A stretch of DNA of 64,000 bases from Acidithiobacillus ferrianus (GCF_010378095.1 NZ_WNJL01000003.1:1-64000); one strand, 5' to 3'; positions 34,870-46,286 are shown, numbered from the stretch's first letter. Numbers and translations are program-made. Notes: generated by a model from the sequence alone, not told the origin.

Positions 34870-35129
34870 ATTGGGACGTTGTTTATTCCAAACATGCAAT
34901 GAAGGATGCAAAGAAGCTTGCTGCAAGTGGCCTTAAATCAAAGGCGCAAGAACTGCTCGCGGTTCTTGCCAACGACCCATTTCAAAATCCACCATCCTTT
35001 GAAAGGTTGGTCGGCGATCTAGCCGGTGCATACGCTCGCCGCATCAATATTCAGCACCGTATCGTGTACGAAGTTTTCACGAAAGAGAAAATAGTTCGCG
35101 TCCTGCGGATGTGGACGCACTATGAATGA
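34866..35129 (+). CDS. YoeB-family toxin
   Basis: An 87-aa ribosome-dependent mRNA endonuclease. It fits Txe/Yoe[21 protein letters not shown] at the N-terminus, [20 protein letters not shown] in the middle (LxGxxxGxYSR motif region) and [13 protein letters not shown], ending RMWTHYE (YoeB proteins end near SxxxHY). The GTG at 34866 overlaps the antitoxin stop (GTGA) and has AAGGAG eight bases upstream. Confidence 0.9.
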   Translation: MNWDVVYSKHAMKDAKKLAASGLKSKAQELLAVLANDPFQNPPSFERLVGDLAGAYARRINIQHRIVYEVFTKEKIVRVLRMWTHYE

Positions 35130-35205
35130 TATGGAAGCCATTGCACCACCCCGGTGCCTATGGCAACCTTTGTGCCACATTCGGTATCCGGCTCAAGATA
35201 AATTC

Positions 35206-37671
35206 ATGGACACTCCCGCCTACTCCCCGCAAGAGCTCGAAGCCGCCGTGCAGCAGCGCTGGCACGATCAGCAGACCTTCAAGGCCGCCGCCACGCCCTC
35301 GGGCGAAAAATTCTACGCCCTGGCCATGTTTCCCTACCCCTCCGGGCAGTTGCACATGGGGCATGTGCGCAATTACAGCATCGCCGACGCCATCGCCCGC
35401 TATCAGCGGATGCGGGGCAAGGAAGTCATGCAGCCCATGGGTTGGGATGCCTTCGGCCTGCCTGCGGAGAATGCGGCCCTCAAGCATGGGGTAGCCCCGG
35501 CGCAGTGGACCATGGACAACATCGCCCACATGCGCGGACAGTTGCAACGACTGGGTCTGTCTTACGACTGGTCGCGGGAGTTCGCCACCTGCACGCCGGA
35601 TTACTATCGCTGGGAGCAGTGGCTGTTCGTGAAGCTCTGGGAAAAGGGGCTGGTCTATCAGAAGCTGAGCACCGTCAATTGGGACCCGGTGGACCAGACC
35701 GTCCTCGCCAACGAGCAGGTGGTGGACGGCTGTGGCTGGCGCTCCGGCGCGCCGGTCGAGCGCAAGGAGATCGTGCAGTATTTCCTGCGCATCACCGCCT
35801 ACGCCGAAGAACTGCTGACCGGTCTCGACACCCTGAGCGAAGGCTGGCCGGAGCAGGTACTGACCATGCAGCGCAACTGGATCGGTCGCTCCGAGGGCGC
35901 AGAGATTCATTTCCCGCTGGCCGATGGCGACGGTGTCATCAAGGTCTTCACCACCCGTCCCGACACCCTGATGGGGGCGACCTATCTGGCGGTGGCCTCG
36001 GAGCATCCTCTGGCCGTTCAGGCGGCGGAAAATAGCGCTGAACTCACCGCTTTTCTCGAACGCTGCCGCCATGGCTCCGTGTCCGAAGCCAGCATCGAAA
36101 CCCAGGAGAAGGAGGGACATCCCCTCGGCCTGAGCGTGCGGCATCCGCTTACCGGCGTGGAGCTACCCGTCTGGACCGCCAATTTCGTGCTCATGGGTTA
36201 TGGCGAAGGCGCGGTGATGAGTGTGCCCGCCCATGATCAGCGGGACTTCGAGTTCGCGCGCAAATATGGTCTGCCCATTCGCGCGGTGATTCAGGCCGAG
36301 GGTATTGTCACCGGCGGCGAAGCCATGACGGAGGCCTATACCGGCAGCGGCACCTTGTTCAACTCCGGGACTTTCGACGGCCTGGCCAATGAAGAGGCCA
36401 AGAGCCGCATCACCGCGGCCGTAGCCGCCAAGGGACTAGGGCGGAAGACCGTCAACTTCCGTCTACGCGACTGGGGTATCTCCCGGCAGCGCTACTGGGG
36501 CACACCCATTCCCATGATCCACTGCCCCCACTGTGGCGTCGTGCCGGTGCCGGAGCGGGATTTGCCCGTCATCCTGCCGACCCACTACCAGCTCAAAGAC
36601 CCGCGTTCGCCGCTGCTGGACGACCCCGAGTTTACCCAGGTGGCCTGCCCGCGCTGTGACGCCGCAGCCCGGCGGGAAACCGACACCATGGACACCTTCG
36701 TGGAGAGCTCCTGGTATTACGCCCGCTTCGCCTGCCCCGATGCCGGGCAAATGCTCGACCAGCGCGCCGCCGACTGGCTGCCGGTGGATCAGTATGTGGG
36801 CGGTGTGGAGCACGCAGTGCTGCATCTGCTCTACGCCCGCTTCTTCAACCGCCTGCTCCGCGATGTCGGTCTGCTGCCCGCCGACGGCGCCCATGATGAG
36901 CCCTTCCGCCATCTGCTGACGCAGGGCATGGTGCTCAAAGACGGCAGCAAGATGAGCAAATCCAAGGGCAATACGGTGGACCCGCAAGGCCTGATCAACC
37001 GCTACGGAGCCGATACCGCGCGCCTCTTCATCCTCTTCGCGGCGCCGCCGGAGCAGCATCTGGAGTGGTCGGACAGCGCCGTGGAAGGTGCTTATCGCTT
37101 CCTCAACCGCTTCTGGCGTCTGGTCCACGAGTATGGCACCACGCCTCCGGCACTGCCCGCAGAACTCTCCGCCGAGGCGACGGACCTGCGCCGCGCGGTG
37201 CATCAGTGCATTGATCGGGTCAGCCGCAACATGGACGGGCGCTATCATTTCAACGTCGCCATCGCCGCCATCATGGAGCTGACCAACAGCCTGATGAAGG
37301 TCCCTGCGGATGCCCCGGCCGACCTGCGGGCGGTGCTGGGCGAAGGACTGCGCGCCCTGACCCTGCTGCTGGCCCCCTTTGCGCCCCATATCGCCGAGGT
37401 GCTTTGGGGGAAACTGGGGCAAAGCGGCGTCATCAGCCATGCGTCCTGGCCCGTCGCGGACCCGGACGCACTGGTCAGTGACACCATCACTCTGGTTATT
37501 CAGGTGAACGGCAAGTTGCGCGAACGCATGGATTTTCCCGCTGATGCCGACCATGCCGCCGTGGAACAGGCCGTGCTGGCGGACCCGGCCATGCAGCGTC
37601 ATCTGGAGCACAAAACGGTGCGCAAAGTCATCATTGTGCCCGGCCGCCTGGTCAACGTGGTGGCGGGATGA
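35206..37671 (+). CDS. leuS: Leucyl-tRNA synthetase
   Basis: Charges tRNA-Leu and edits mischarged products. HIGH is seen as [15 protein letters not shown] near residue 50, KMSKS as [15 protein letters not shown] near residue 580, and the CP1 editing domain carries [17 protein letters not shown] zinc-like segment CPHCGVV is present. I start at the ATG at 35206 because [20 protein letters not shown] matches the family N-terminus; the 28 residues upstream overlap the toxin stop. About 821 aa. It precedes lptE and holA, a common order. Confidence 0.95.
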   Translation: MDTPAYSPQELEAAVQQRWHDQQTFKAAATPSGEKFYALAMFPYPSGQLHMGHVRNYSIADAIARYQRMRGKEVMQPMGWDAFGLPAENAALKHGVAPAQWTMDNIAHMRGQLQRLGLSYDWSREFATCTPDYYRWEQWLFVKLWEKGLVYQKLSTVNWDPVDQTVLANEQVVDGCGWRSGAPVERKEIVQYFLRITAYAEELLTGLDTLSEGWPEQVLTMQRNWIGRSEGAEIHFPLADGDGVIKVFTTRPDTLMGATYLAVASEHPLAVQAAENSAELTAFLERCRHGSVSEASIETQEKEGHPLGLSVRHPLTGVELPVWTANFVLMGYGEGAVMSVPAHDQRDFEFARKYGLPIRAVIQAEGIVTGGEAMTEAYTGSGTLFNSGTFDGLANEEAKSRITAAVAAKGLGRKTVNFRLRDWGISRQRYWGTPIPMIHCPHCGVVPVPERDLPVILPTHYQLKDPRSPLLDDPEFTQVACPRCDAAARRETDTMDTFVESSWYYARFACPDAGQMLDQRAADWLPVDQYVGGVEHAVLHLLYARFFNRLLRDVGLLPADGAHDEPFRHLLTQGMVLKDGSKMSKSKGNTVDPQGLINRYGADTARLFILFAAPPEQHLEWSDSAVEGAYRFLNRFWRLVHEYGTTPPALPAELSAEATDLRRAVHQCIDRVSRNMDGRYHFNVAIAAIMELTNSLMKVPADAPADLRAVLGEGLRALTLLLAPFAPHIAEVLWGKLGQSGVISHASWPVADPDALVSDTITLVIQVNGKLRERMDFPADADHAAVEQAVLADPAMQRHLEHKTVRKVIIVPGRLVNVVAG

Positions 37672-38186
37672 GCCGTACACCGCATCGAAACCTCTGGTGG
37701 CTGGCCATCGCCTTGACACTCCTGCTGAACGGCTGCGGTTTTCATCTGCAAACCGGCGCCAGCATTCCGCCGAGGCTGGTCGGCTTGCGCGTAGCGGGTA
37801 CCGGCCCCTCTGGAGGCACGCTGGCGCAGGCCGTCGATCGTGCGCTGCAACGTCGCGGCAACCACGCGCAGTCGGGTGGCCCCCTATTGCGGATCGACCA
37901 CGCCTATGTCGGCCAGCGGATCATCAGCATCAGTCCGGGCAGCGGTGTGGCGCTGGAGTTTCTCGACACCTTGCACGCCGAGATCAGCGTCGTCGGCAGC
38001 GATCACAAAGTCCTCCTCGCGCCGCAACCACTGCTTGTGGAGAACAGCTTCAGCTACAACAGCGGCAACCCACTGGCGACCAATGAACAGCAGATCACCT
38101 CGCAACGGCTGCTGATGGAACAGGGGGCACGGCAGATTCTGCGGCGGGTGCTCAACAGCCCCGATTTCCGCCAACCGGTCCCCTGA
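37668..38186 (+). CDS. lptE: LPS-assembly lipoprotein LptE
   Basis: Outer-membrane lipoprotein that plugs the LptD barrel for LPS insertion. The lipobox is LLLNGC with Cys23, after a hydrophobic signal segment. [20 protein letters not shown] and [15 protein letters not shown] fit the LptE fold, and the 172-aa length is normal. It overlaps the leuS stop by four bases. The order leuS-lptE-holA is widely conserved. Confidence 0.9.
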   Translation: MSRTPHRNLWWLAIALTLLLNGCGFHLQTGASIPPRLVGLRVAGTGPSGGTLAQAVDRALQRRGNHAQSGGPLLRIDHAYVGQRIISISPGSGVALEFLDTLHAEISVVGSDHKVLLAPQPLLVENSFSYNSGNPLATNEQQITSQRLLMEQGARQILRRVLNSPDFRQPVP

Positions 38187-38187
38187 G

Positions 38188-39180
38188 ATGCGACTCAAGC
38201 CTGCGCAATGGGCCAGTCATTTGCACGGCCCTCTGGCATCGGTGTATGGACTCTTTTCCGATGAGCCCCTGCTTCTGCAGGAGGCGGAAGACGCCCTGAT
38301 CGCCGCCGCGGCACAGCGTGGTTTCACTCAGAAACAACGCCTCGGTCAGCAAGACGGTAGTGTCTGGGATGCCTTGCGCGACGAGCGGGACGCAGGTTCT
38401 CTTTTCGCGGAGCAGCGCCTGCTCCTGCTGCGCCTGGATAGTCCCAAAGTCCCCAAAGAAGGCAGCGCCGCCCTACAGTACTGGCTAGCCTCGCCCCCTC
38501 CCGACGCCCTGCTGATTCTCAGTGGCCCCCGCCCTGACGCCAGCACGCAGAAAACCATCTGGTTCAAGGCTGTCGAAACCGACGGCCACACGCTCCTGTT
38601 GTACCGCCCGGAAGGACAGGACTGGCCACGCTGGGTGGAGCAGCGCCTGCGCAACGCCGGAATGCAGGCCGACAGCGCCGCCGTCCAGTTGCTCACCGAA
38701 CTCAGCGCCGGCAATCTCAGTGCCTGTCATCAGGCCATTCAGCGGCTGCGACAGGTCTATCCGGGGCAGAAGATCGATGTCACCGCTCTCCGCGCGGTAC
38801 TGGCGGACAGCAGCCACTTCACCATTTACGATCTCGCCGACACGGTCCTGCGCGGGGAGACGGAACAAACCCTGCGCATTCTCGACCGCCTGCGCGGTGG
38901 CGACGGTGAACCGGCGTTGTGTCTGTGGGTCCTGCACAAGGACCTGCGCCTACTGGCTGAATTGCGGGCTGGCGGCGTGGATGCCGATGCCTTCTTCCGC
39001 CAGAACCGTATCTTCCCGCCACGGCAGGGTTGGCTGCGCAGTGCCGCCCGGCGCCTGACCCGCCCAGAGCTGCAGGCGGACATTGAGGACTGCCTCGCCA
39101 TCGACGCCCGCATCAAGGGGCAGGACCCCACGCCGGTCTGGCCCGCGCTGACCGATCTCTGCCTGCGGATGTGCCGATGA
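38188..39180 (+). CDS. holA: DNA polymerase III delta subunit
   Basis: Clamp-loader subunit that opens the beta clamp. The family start is LASVYGLFSDEPLLLQEAED near residue 13. The sequence is AAA-like without a Walker A (LLILSGPRPDASTQKTIWFK), and the C-terminal collar is helical. The 330-aa length and the place after lptE fit. It follows lptE with one base between, so it is translationally coupled. Confidence 0.92.
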   Translation: MRLKPAQWASHLHGPLASVYGLFSDEPLLLQEAEDALIAAAAQRGFTQKQRLGQQDGSVWDALRDERDAGSLFAEQRLLLLRLDSPKVPKEGSAALQYWLASPPPDALLILSGPRPDASTQKTIWFKAVETDGHTLLLYRPEGQDWPRWVEQRLRNAGMQADSAAVQLLTELSAGNLSACHQAIQRLRQVYPGQKIDVTALRAVLADSSHFTIYDLADTVLRGETEQTLRILDRLRGGDGEPALCLWVLHKDLRLLAELRAGGVDADAFFRQNRIFPPRQGWLRSAARRLTRPELQADIEDCLAIDARIKGQDPTPVWPALTDLCLRMCR

Positions 39181-39240
39181 CGATGGATTTATTGGTACCC
39201 CGACTCGCGCCGTGAAGGCGTTCCATAAGGTTTAGCACCC

Positions 39241-40425
39241 ATGCGCCAGGTCCTGCCATTCACCGTTCTCATCCTCGGATTAGTAAGTTTTTTCAATGAT
39301 CTCGCTTCGGAGATGGTGGTCCCCCTCATCCCCGTGCTCCTGGCCACCATCCTCGCCGCGGGTCCGGTGGCCCTGGGTCTGGTGGAAGGGGTGGCGGATA
39401 CCGTGGCGAGCTTGCTCAAACTCTGGTCCGGACGGCACTCCGACCTCATCGGCGGACGGCGCAAGGGGCTGACGATCATCGGCTACACCATTTCCAATCT
39501 GGCCCGGCCGCTCATCGCGGTGGTGGGAAGCTGGCCCGTGCTCCTGCTCGTTCGCAGCATCGACCGGATGGGGAAAGGCATCCGCACCGCACCAAGGGAT
39601 GCCTTGCTGGCGGATTCCACGCCGCCGGAACGCATCGGTTTCGCGTTTGGCTACCAAAGGGCCATGGACAATGGGGGCGCGGTGCTGGGGGCTCTGGTGG
39701 CAGCGGCGGTTTTGCATTTTTCCGGAATCCCCTTCGAGAAGGTCATCCTCCTGTCCGCCATTCCCGGCGCCATCGCCATTTTGCTGCTCGGCGGCGGTGT
39801 GCATGAGGTGCGACGACCACCTGATCACAAGACCCCAACCCGTATCTCCCTGAACCCGCACCATCTGTCACCCAACATTCGGCGCTATCTCCTTACGCTG
39901 AGCTTGTTCACCTTGGCGCGCGCCACCGAGACCTTCATTCTGCTTCGCGCGTATCAACTCGGCATGAACGTCGTCCAGGTACTCCTCCTCTGGGCCTCCA
40001 TCCACGCGGCCAAGAGCAGCACCGGCGTGGGCGGCGGACGACTGGCCGACCAATTGGGGCGGCGGCCCGTTTTATTCATCGGCTGGTTGGCCTACGGCTG
40101 CAACTACGCCTTGTTCGCCATGGTGGAAAGCCTTCCGTTATTGTGGGCGGTGGCCTTGTCCTATGGTTTGTTTTTCGGCTTCAGCGAGGGGGCCGAACGG
40201 GCCCAGATCAATGATCTGACCACAGCCGACGAGCGCGGCACGGCCTTTGGCTGGTATAACCTGGCCACCGGCATCAGCGCGATCCCGGCAGGATTATTGT
40301 TCGGCTGGATATGGGAAGAGGTTGGCGCCCCTTATGCCTTCGGCTTTTCCGCCTGCATCGCCATCGCCGCCGCCACACTCCTCGCCACCTGGGTCTACCG
40401 CAGCACCCCTTGGCGGCCGTCTTGA
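39241..40425 (+). CDS. MFS transporter
   Basis: A 394-aa major facilitator with about 12 membrane helices. N-terminal features are FTVLILGLVSFFNDLASEMV and RMGKGIRTAPRDALLADST, the latter found in a subgroup of MFS proteins often annotated as metal or drug exporters. In the second half, YGLFFGFSEGAERAQINDLT is typical of the same group. The substrate is unknown. It stands between holA and proA with clear gaps, probably as its own unit. Confidence 0.8.
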   Translation: MRQVLPFTVLILGLVSFFNDLASEMVVPLIPVLLATILAAGPVALGLVEGVADTVASLLKLWSGRHSDLIGGRRKGLTIIGYTISNLARPLIAVVGSWPVLLLVRSIDRMGKGIRTAPRDALLADSTPPERIGFAFGYQRAMDNGGAVLGALVAAAVLHFSGIPFEKVILLSAIPGAIAILLLGGGVHEVRRPPDHKTPTRISLNPHHLSPNIRRYLLTLSLFTLARATETFILLRAYQLGMNVVQVLLLWASIHAAKSSTGVGGGRLADQLGRRPVLFIGWLAYGCNYALFAMVESLPLLWAVALSYGLFFGFSEGAERAQINDLTTADERGTAFGWYNLATGISAIPAGLLFGWIWEEVGAPYAFGFSACIAIAAATLLATWVYRSTPWRPS

Positions 40426-40592
40426 ATGCCCGCCGTCGCTGCCTGCGGATTGCCGGAATGGCTCCGGAACGGCACAATACCAACAATACCCGCGCGGGTT
40501 AAGCCACGCGGGTGCCGTTTCCCGGCACGGATCAGCGGCGGGCTTTCCATTGCCCTCACGTCCGGCCCGAGCCCAGCACAGGAGGCTCCATC

Positions 40593-41849
40593 TTGGATTT
40601 ACGTAGCGAACTGGAAAAATTTGGTGAACGCGCCCGTGGCGCCCAGCGCCGACTGCAAGGCGCGGACAGCGCCGCCAAAGACAGCGCCCTGCGCTCCATG
40701 GCGGAATTTTTGCGCCGCGACGCCGACAATCTGCAACGCGCCAACCGCAAAGATTTACGCAGCGCCGAAGAAGCGGGTAAAGATGATGCTTTCATCGACC
40801 GCTTGCGTCTGGACGAAACCCGTATCGAAGCCATGGCCAGGGGCCTCGAAGAAATTGCCGCCCTGCCCGACCCCGTGGGTGAGATCACCGACCTGCGTTA
40901 CCGCCCCAGCGGCATTCAGGTGGGACATATGCGTGCGCCTCTCGGCGTGATCGCCATGATCTATGAATCGCGGCCCAACGTCACCGCCGATGCCGCCGGC
41001 CTCTGCGTCAAATCGGGTAATGCCGTCATCCTGCGTGGCGGTTCCGAGTCCCTGCACAGTAATATGGCCATCGCCGAGCGCCTGCGCGCTGCCCTGGGCA
41101 AGGCCAATCTGCCCCTCGATCTGGTCCAGTACGTCAATACCGCCGAGCGCGAAGCGGTGGGTATCCTGATCCGCATGGACCGGTACGTGGATGTGGTGAT
41201 TCCCCGCGGGGGCAAAAATCTCATCGCCCGCATCAGGGCCGAAGCCACGGTGCCCGTGATCATGCACCTGCACGGCAACTGCCATGTGTATGTGGACGCC
41301 GATGCCGATGCCCACAAGGCACTCAGGGTGGTCGTCAATGCCAAGACCCAGCGTCTGGGCACCTGCAATACGGCAGAGAGTCTGCTCATTCATCAGGAAC
41401 GGATGGATGACCTGCTCGGCCCCATCGCCGCGGCTTTGCAGGAGAAGGGGATCGAGATCCGCGCCTGTGAACGCGGTCTGCCCCGCATCCCCGGCGCCAT
41501 CGCCGCCACCGAAGAGGACTACGCCAACGAGTACCTGGGGCCGATTATTTCCGTCAAGGTGGTGGACGATTTCGATGCCGCGATCGAACACATCAACCGC
41601 TACGGCTCGCAGCATACCGAGTCCATCATCACCGAAAACTATAGCCATGCCCGGCGCTTTCTGCGCGAGGTGGATGCCAGTTCCGTCATGGTCAATGCCT
41701 CCACCCGCTTTGCCGACGGCTTTGAATACGGTCTGGGTGCGGAGATCGGCATCTCCACCAACCGCCTGCATGTGCGCGGGCCGGTGGGACTGGAGGGCCT
41801 GACTCTGCAGAAATGGATCGTCCTGGGAGATGGCCATATCCGCTCCTGA
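40593..41849 (+). CDS. proA: Glutamate-5-semialdehyde dehydrogenase
   Basis: Second step of proline synthesis, reducing gamma-glutamyl phosphate. The NADP-binding and catalytic segments include [35 protein letters not shown] and the active-site Cys in [18 protein letters not shown]. The start is TTG at 40593 with AGGAGG eight bases upstream, giving 418 aa and matching the usual N-terminus; upstream codons lack family similarity. It overlaps birA by 20 bases. Confidence 0.94.
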   Translation: MDLRSELEKFGERARGAQRRLQGADSAAKDSALRSMAEFLRRDADNLQRANRKDLRSAEEAGKDDAFIDRLRLDETRIEAMARGLEEIAALPDPVGEITDLRYRPSGIQVGHMRAPLGVIAMIYESRPNVTADAAGLCVKSGNAVILRGGSESLHSNMAIAERLRAALGKANLPLDLVQYVNTAEREAVGILIRMDRYVDVVIPRGGKNLIARIRAEATVPVIMHLHGNCHVYVDADADAHKALRVVVNAKTQRLGTCNTAESLLIHQERMDDLLGPIAAALQEKGIEIRACERGLPRIPGAIAATEEDYANEYLGPIISVKVVDDFDAAIEHINRYGSQHTESIITENYSHARRFLREVDASSVMVNASTRFADGFEYGLGAEIGISTNRLHVRGPVGLEGLTLQKWIVLGDGHIRS

Positions 41850-42759
41850 CGCGCCTTCGACGGCATTACAGGTCTTATTGGCGGCGGTGGCCGATGGATT
41901 GCCCCATGCCTGGCCTGCCGATAATCCCGGTGAGCTGCTGGCGGAGGCCGGCGAATGGGGCTTTCCCCTCCATGCGCGGAATGGCGGCGTGCAACTGGAG
42001 TATCCCGCCGCGCCTCTCTCCGCCCAGGGAATTGCCGACATCGGCGGCATCGACCCGGCGCGCATCCACTTGCCACTGTGCTGCGCCTCGACCAATACCG
42101 AAGTGTTGCGGGATACCCGCATCGACGTCTGTCTGACCGAGAGCCAGTGGGCCGGGCGCGGGCGGCGCGGGCGGCGGTGGTCTTCACCTTTTGGGCGCCA
42201 TCTCTACCTGAGTTATGGCTGGACTCAGCACCGCCCGGTCCATGCGGCGCTCACCATCGTTGCCGCCCTCTCCGTGTTCATCCTGCTGCAGGCGCGCCTG
42301 CCTGAGCTCTGGGTCAAGTGGCCCAATGACCTGTGGGTCGGGGGGCGCAAGCTGGGGGGCATTCTGGTCGAAGCCCGCCCGCGCAGCCACGGAGCGACCC
42401 GGCTGGTGGTGGGTTTGGGACTCAACATCCACGATGACCCCACTCTGCCCGCCACCGCCGTGAGCCTTGCCGATCTCGGCGTCGAGATCACCCGCGGCAC
42501 CCTCGCCGGTACTGTTCTCCGTCAATGGCGGGAAGACTTCGCGCGCTTTGCGGAGGAAGGCTTCACCCCCTTCCTGCCCCTGTGGAAGAAGGCGGATCGC
42601 CTGATCCGTCAGACCGTTCAGATCGACGATGCCCAGAGCGTGCGTGCGGCCCGGGTGCTGGGCCTCGGCCCCGACGGGCGCCTGCAGGTATCTTATACAG
42701 ATACCGGTACGGTCTGGCTCAGTGCCGGAGATGTCAGCCTGCGGCCCCGACATCCATGA
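41830..42759 (+). CDS. birA: Biotin--[acetyl-CoA-carboxylase] ligase
   Basis: Attaches biotin to AccB via biotinyl-AMP. The ATP loop is [20 protein letters not shown] (GRGRxGRxW), and [20 protein letters not shown] and [12 protein letters not shown] are catalytic and biotin-binding blocks. The N-terminal segment of about 70 residues could be a winged-helix repressor domain, but it is short and unclear. The start overlaps proA, and the stop overlaps coaX by ATGA. Confidence 0.92.
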   Translation: MAISAPDAPSTALQVLLAAVADGLPHAWPADNPGELLAEAGEWGFPLHARNGGVQLEYPAAPLSAQGIADIGGIDPARIHLPLCCASTNTEVLRDTRIDVCLTESQWAGRGRRGRRWSSPFGRHLYLSYGWTQHRPVHAALTIVAALSVFILLQARLPELWVKWPNDLWVGGRKLGGILVEARPRSHGATRLVVGLGLNIHDDPTLPATAVSLADLGVEITRGTLAGTVLRQWREDFARFAEEGFTPFLPLWKKADRLIRQTVQIDDAQSVRAARVLGLGPDGRLQVSYTDTGTVWLSAGDVSLRPRHP

Positions 42760-43493
42760 TCCTCATCGCCGTCGGTAATACCCATACCCTGCTGGCACGT
42801 ACCCACGATGGCGTGCATTTTGACAGTATCCGCGTGGTCACCCGACTGCCGCCCGCGGAGATCTTGCATCAGCCCGGTTTACCGTGGTCCGGCGCGCCCA
42901 ACCGGGAACCCATCGCACTGGGCGGCGTGGTGCCTGCGGCGCTTAGCGCCTGGCGGGAAATCTTATCCACCGCAGAGGTCCGCGAACCCGGCCCCGGCTT
43001 TTTCCACCGCGCCGTGCCCCACGGCTACCATCCGCCGGAAAGCCTCGGCTTTGACCGCCGCTGTTGCCTCCTCGCCGCCGCCATGGACTTCCCCGGCCAG
43101 GACAGCATCGTCATCGACATGGGCACCGCCATCAAAATCGACCTGCTGGCCGGTGGACGCTTCAGGGGTGGACGCATCCTGCCGGGTGTCGCCATGAGCC
43201 TGCGCAGTCTGCATCGGGGTACCGCGCTCCTCCCCGAAGTCGCACTGGACGCCCCGGCAGAAATGCTGGGCAATGACACCCGCAGCGCCATGCAAGCCGG
43301 GGTCGTCCACCTCTTTACCGATGCCCTGCGCGGCGCCATCGCCGACTATCGCCAGTACAGTCCCCAGGCACAGATCCTCATCACCGGCGGTGATGCCGAA
43401 CATTGGCAACCCGCCATCGCCGGCAGCTTCTACCAGCCTCATCTGCTCCTGCGCGGCTTTTATCTGTGGATACACGATGGCGCCCCGCCCTGA
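42756..43493 (+). CDS. coaX: Type III pantothenate kinase (CoaX) with altered first motif
   Basis: First step of CoA synthesis in bacteria using CoaX (245 aa). It has the second ASKHA motif (SIVIDMGTAIKIDLLAGG), PGVAMSLRSLHRGTALLP, and the C-terminal ITGGDAEHW. The first motif, normally DxGNT, reads LIAVGNTHT, so the metal- and phosphate-binding Asp is replaced by Ala (codon GCC). The ATG overlaps the birA stop; birA-coaX is a common pair. It is still probably the gene for pantothenate kinase, but activity is uncertain. Confidence 0.8.
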   Translation: MILIAVGNTHTLLARTHDGVHFDSIRVVTRLPPAEILHQPGLPWSGAPNREPIALGGVVPAALSAWREILSTAEVREPGPGFFHRAVPHGYHPPESLGFDRRCCLLAAAMDFPGQDSIVIDMGTAIKIDLLAGGRFRGGRILPGVAMSLRSLHRGTALLPEVALDAPAEMLGNDTRSAMQAGVVHLFTDALRGAIADYRQYSPQAQILITGGDAEHWQPAIAGSFYQPHLLLRGFYLWIHDGAPP

Positions 43494-43560
43494 GATCGAC
43501 ACCACGCAAAAATGGCCGCAGCCCCTTGGCGTCCAGCCCGCCCCCATGTACGCTAGCCCC

Positions 43561-44448
43561 ATGATAAAACCTGTTCAGCGCGTCCTGCTCGTCGGCAAAT
43601 ACCGTGACCCCTCGGTCCTCCCCGGATTACAACGGCTGCGGGATTTTTTGCTAACACAAGGCATCCCCACTTTTCTGGAAACCCAGTGCGCCGCGGATAT
43701 TGGCGACAGCCTGGGGCTGCCGCCGCTCTCGTTCGCACAAGCAAATGCCGACACCGACCTCGTCATCACTCTCGGCGGCGACGGCACCCTGCTGGGCACC
43801 GCGCGGCAGACCGCACAAAGCGGTATCCCCATCCTCGGCATCAATCAGGGACGGCTCGGCTTTCTCGCCGATCTTTCCATCGATCAGGTCGACAAAGCCC
43901 TGCCGCCCATTCTGGAAGGCCACTACCAGCAAGACCTGCGTAGCATCCTCCATGCCGAACTGTGGCGTGGTGAGGGATGTCTCCATGCCGGTCTCGCCAT
44001 CAACGAAGTCCTCATCCACAAGGGCGGCGGCGAAAACATGATCGAGTTGCGGGTGCAGATCGATGACCGCTTCGTGTACGCCCAACGCGCCGACGGTCTC
44101 ATCATCGCGACACCCACCGGTTCTACCGCCTACGCCATGTCGGCGGGCGGACCCATCCTCACGCCCACCCTCGCGGCGCTCCTCCTCATCCCCGTCTGCC
44201 CGCACACCCTCACTGCGCGCCCCCTGGCAGTAGCCGATACCGTAGAAGTCCGCGCCCGCCTCATCGCCAGCCGCCAGCCCGCCGCACTCAGTCTGGACAG
44301 CCATTACAGCGTCCCCCTGGAGATCGGCGACGAAATCGTCATCCGCCGTGCGCCCTGCTCCGCCCGCCTCATCCATCCCGAAGAGGAAAACTTCTTCCAG
44401 ATTCTGCGCAGCAAACTGCATTGGGCCGAATCCCCCGGAGACGACTGA
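43561..44448 (+). CDS. nadK: NAD kinase
   Basis: Makes NADP from NAD and ATP. It has the GGDGT motif (LVITLGGDGTLLGTAR), the NE motif in LAINEVLIH, and the PTGSTAYAMSAGGPI segment near the C-terminal domain. The ATG at 43561 gives 295 aa and a normal start (KPVQRVLLVGKYRDP); there is no strong Shine-Dalgarno. It ends overlapping recN by one base (TGATG). nadK-recN is a frequent pair. Confidence 0.94.
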   Translation: MIKPVQRVLLVGKYRDPSVLPGLQRLRDFLLTQGIPTFLETQCAADIGDSLGLPPLSFAQANADTDLVITLGGDGTLLGTARQTAQSGIPILGINQGRLGFLADLSIDQVDKALPPILEGHYQQDLRSILHAELWRGEGCLHAGLAINEVLIHKGGGENMIELRVQIDDRFVYAQRADGLIIATPTGSTAYAMSAGGPILTPTLAALLLIPVCPHTLTARPLAVADTVEVRARLIASRQPAALSLDSHYSVPLEIGDEIVIRRAPCSARLIHPEEENFFQILRSKLHWAESPGDD

Positions 44449-46124
44449 TGTTGCTCCACCTGCAAGTGCGTGACTTTGCGCTCATCGATACCGTCAGCGT
44501 CGATTTCACGGCGGGGCTGACCGTACTGACCGGCGAAACGGGCGCGGGCAAGTCCATTCTGGTCGATGCCATCGCCTTGCTGCTTGGCGATAAAGGGCAT
44601 GCCGCAGATATCCGGCACGGCGCGGAGCAGGCGGAAATCAGCGCCGAAGTCGCACTCAGCCCGGAGCATCCCGCGCGCCAATGGCTGCGCGCGCAGGACA
44701 TCGAGGCGGATGACGTCTGCCTGCTGCGCCGGACCATCCAGCGCAACGGGCGCAGCCGTGCCTTCATCAACGGACGCGGAGTCACCCACGGCCAGCTGAA
44801 AGACTTTGGCGAAACCCTCATCGAGCTGTTCGGCCAACATGCCCATCAAAACCTCCTCCAGCCAGAACGCCAACTCTATCTGCTCGACCGTTTCGCCGGC
44901 TTGGAGACAACACTGACCGCCGTAGCCGACAGTCACCGGCAATGGCGGCAGTCCGTGCAACGCTATACCGTGCTGCAGGAGCGGCAGAATCACCAGCACG
45001 CGCAGGAAGATTGGCAACGTTTCCAGCTCAACGAGCTGGAGGTCGCCGATCTGCGAATCGGCGAGTGGGAACATCTGCGCGGCGAAGAACAACGCCTCGG
45101 CGCGGTGGAAAAGCTCCGCGAAAATGTGCTGGGGGCCCTTGCCAAACTGGACGGGGAAGACGCCGCTGCCAGCCGTGCCCTCGCGGAGGCGCAACGCCAC
45201 GTCGGGATCGCCCGCGCGCATGACCCCCACCTCGGCGACTGCGACGAACTGCTGGACTCCGCCCGGATCCAGACGGAAGAGGCCATCGCCAGTCTGCGTA
45301 CCTACGCCGAGGCCCTGGAAGCCGACCCCGAACGCCTGGAAAATATCGCTCAACGCCTGCAGTTGCTGCAAGATCTGCAACGCAAACACCACTGCGACAT
45401 GGCTGGCCTGCTCGCCAAGCGCGAATCCCTGCGCCAGGAACTGCGGGGAGCCGAAGATCTCGCCGCCGCCCGTGGCGCCGCCGAGCGCGAAATGGCCGCC
45501 GCCCGGGCGGCGTATGCGCGGCACAGCGAGGCACTCAGCACCGCCCGCCAGCAACGGCGGGACGCGCTGGCCCAAACCATCGCCGCGCAAATCCAGCAAC
45601 TGGGCATGCCTCACGCCACCATCGAGATACGCCTCTCCAGCCATGCCGACGAAGAAAAACACTGGCGCGACACCGGTTGGGACCGGGCGGAAATCTGGAT
45701 CACCGCCAATCCCGGCCATCCCGCCCAGCCTCTGGCCAAGACCGCCTCCGGTGGCGAACTGTCGCGTATCGGCCTCGCCCTGCAGGTCATCCTCGCCGCA
45801 CCAGAGCGTATCGACACGCTGATCTTCGACGAAGTGGATGTCGGCATCGGGGGCGCCATCGCCGAACGGGTGGGGCGCCTGCTGCGCCGCCTCGGTGCGC
45901 GCCAGCAGGTCCTATGCGTCACCCATCTGGCACAAGTCGCGGCGCAAGGGCACCGGCATCTGCGAGTGGAAAAACAGGTCATCCACGGACAAACTCTGAG
46001 TGAGATTCACGTCCTGGATGGCGCGGCGCGTCAACGGGAAATCGCTCGCATGCTGGGCGGTATCGAAATCAGCGCGGCCGCCACCCAGGCCGCCGCCGCA
46101 CTCCTGGCCAGCACCGAGGCCTGA
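44448..46124 (+). CDS. recN: DNA repair protein RecN
   Basis: SMC-like ATPase for double-strand break repair (558 aa). Walker A is LTGETGAGKSILVDAIALLL at the N-terminus. Long coiled coils run through about residues 150-370, the ABC signature is KTASGGELSRIGLALQVIL, and Walker B is TLIFDEVDVGIGG. The start overlaps the nadK stop. The family is often SOS-controlled; no clear LexA box was seen. Confidence 0.94.
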   Translation: MLLHLQVRDFALIDTVSVDFTAGLTVLTGETGAGKSILVDAIALLLGDKGHAADIRHGAEQAEISAEVALSPEHPARQWLRAQDIEADDVCLLRRTIQRNGRSRAFINGRGVTHGQLKDFGETLIELFGQHAHQNLLQPERQLYLLDRFAGLETTLTAVADSHRQWRQSVQRYTVLQERQNHQHAQEDWQRFQLNELEVADLRIGEWEHLRGEEQRLGAVEKLRENVLGALAKLDGEDAAASRALAEAQRHVGIARAHDPHLGDCDELLDSARIQTEEAIASLRTYAEALEADPERLENIAQRLQLLQDLQRKHHCDMAGLLAKRESLRQELRGAEDLAAARGAAEREMAAARAAYARHSEALSTARQQRRDALAQTIAAQIQQLGMPHATIEIRLSSHADEEKHWRDTGWDRAEIWITANPGHPAQPLAKTASGGELSRIGLALQVILAAPERIDTLIFDEVDVGIGGAIAERVGRLLRRLGARQQVLCVTHLAQVAAQGHRHLRVEKQVIHGQTLSEIHVLDGAARQREIARMLGGIEISAAATQAAAALLASTEA

Positions 46125-46286
46125 ACCCCGCACGCGACCCTTCCAGCAACGAGGCGCCCGCGCACGGGCTTCATGTGTAGCCCGCGCCCTACACTATGCC
46201 TTGACGCTCTGGTCGCTTACACTCCTAGCGTTGGGGTATCCGGTACGTAGGCGCGCGCGACGGACGCCGAAAACACGGAGAGGCGA

